Origin: Parafrankia discariae
GTDB lineage: Bacteria; Actinomycetota; Actinomycetes; Frankiales; Frankiaceae
Direction of reading: 5' to 3'
Assembly (NCBI RefSeq): GCF_000373365.1
Contig: NZ_KB891148.1
Location: 1 to 64,000 of the forward strand
Length of the DNA: 64,000 bases
The number at the start of each line of letters is the position of its first letter. Positions within the stretch are counted from its first letter, which is position 1. Shown piece after piece: positions 63,745 through 64,000 of the stretch. The notes below the pieces were generated by a model. The model did no database searches and was not told the DNA's origin. It was given only the letters and a program-made list of their open reading frames with translations. The position numbers and the translations under genes were made by a program.

Positions 63745-63899
63745 CCGGAGGTGGACGACGTGATCCGTCCGAAACGCGCCTCGAACCGGCGGACCATCGC
63801 CTCGTAGTTCGGGTTCGCGCCGTCCTCGCCGAGCTGGTCGACCCCGTGCCAGCCCCTCCGCCCAGGCGTTGGAGTTGGAGTAGAAGACGTTCCTCGAGC
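63745..63899 (-). pseudogene. Unassigned coding fragment, possibly an ABC ligand-binding protein
   Basis: The minus strand reads RNVFYSNSNAWAEG, then after a one-base slip at the G4 run near 63856 continues as GWHGVDQLGEDGANPNYEAM and VRRFEARFGR, down to about 63750. The pattern looks like real protein and somewhat like the ligand-binding domain of branched-chain amino acid ABC proteins, but the match is from memory of the pattern only. It is a short broken piece without start or stop. Confidence 0.3.
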
Positions 63900-63901
63900 T
63901 G

Positions 63902-64000
63902 GCGGGAAGTCCGCCCAGCTCGTCTGCGAGGACGCCGACCTGGGCGCGGTCGTCCCGATGGCGGTCGCGGCCGTCAGCGAGGCGCTGGCCGGTTTCCCCT
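63902..64000 (+). pseudogene. Aldehyde dehydrogenase fragment at the window's right edge
   Basis: The plus strand reads GKSAQLVCEDADLGAVVPMA, the segment following the ELGGKS motif of NAD(P)-dependent aldehyde dehydrogenases, then VAAVSEALAGFP to the window end. The preceding bases GAGCTGGCGGG would encode the EL-GG of that motif if one G were restored, so a frameshift or junction lies near 63895-63902. The rest of the gene is beyond the window. Confidence 0.6.

Noticed and set aside
1-64000. CRISPR array
   Set aside because: The repeats seen are short tandem or iteron-like without regular spacers, and no cas genes are present.
1-64000. rRNA genes or intact tRNA genes
   Set aside because: No rRNA signature or complete cloverleaf was recognised on either strand by eye.

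Overview
High-GC, actinobacterial DNA: GTG starts, ATGA/GTGA stop-start overlaps and alanine/proline-rich linkers occur throughout. A group II intron remnant, a decayed FxLD-type methyltransferase, a replication-relaxation gene and a large secondary-lipid locus together suggest a Frankia-like or related soil actinobacterium. The genus cannot be proven from the sequence alone.

Region 1 (1-7.7 kb) is mobile-element debris. It holds the 5' end of a tyrosine recombinase running off the left edge, the 3' half of a group II intron (reverse-transcriptase C-terminus plus domains V and VI) inserted in a methyltransferase gene whose 5' exon is gone, a frameshifted replication-relaxation gene, iteron-like repeats, and a large serine recombinase. 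The end of the recombinase gene overlaps a 45-bp antisense copy of the 3' half of a tRNA-Phe gene, a probable attachment-site relic marking the element's border.

Region 2 (7.7-41 kb) is the main find, a lipid/polyketide biosynthetic locus. A leftward operon (7724-14643) encodes an acyl-AMP ligase, a stand-alone ACP, two ferritin-like diiron (desaturase-type) enzymes, a thioesterase, a cyclopropane-synthase-like methyltransferase and a FAD oxidoreductase. Rightward lie a P450, a LysR regulator, an MBL-fold hydrolase, a HAD protein, an acyl-CoA ligase, a FAD oxidoreductase, an acyl-CoA dehydrogenase, a hotdog thioesterase, an alpha/beta hydrolase and an SGNH esterase. They are followed by a translationally coupled six-gene core: a PfaA-like PUFA-synthase-type PKS (KS-AT-ACP-ACP-KR-DH), a PfaC-like DH-DH protein without KS/CLF, a PfaD-like enoyl reductase, and a complete acetyl-CoA carboxylase (AccD-AccA fusion, BCCP, biotin carboxylase). 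Inferred logic: the carboxylase makes malonyl-CoA, the PKS, DH and PfaD proteins build a polyunsaturated chain iteratively, and the ligase/ACP/diiron set prepares or modifies an acyl chain. P450s and other oxidases then decorate it. The product is unknown.

Region 3 (41-57.9 kb) holds an F420-type oxidoreductase, a CUT1 sugar ABC transporter, a flavin/[2Fe-2S] reductase, a second LysR and P450 paralogous to the first pair but inverted, a thioesterase, two more P450s with a ferredoxin, TetR and GntR regulators, a hydrolase and a second luciferase-like oxidoreductase.

Region 4 (58-64 kb) is decaying acyl-CoA metabolism. An intact acyl-CoA dehydrogenase and thiolase sit among a frameshifted NIPSNAP gene, a doubly deleted acyl-CoA dehydrogenase, pieces of AMP-dependent ligase on opposite strands, and fragments of an unidentified gene and an aldehyde dehydrogenase.
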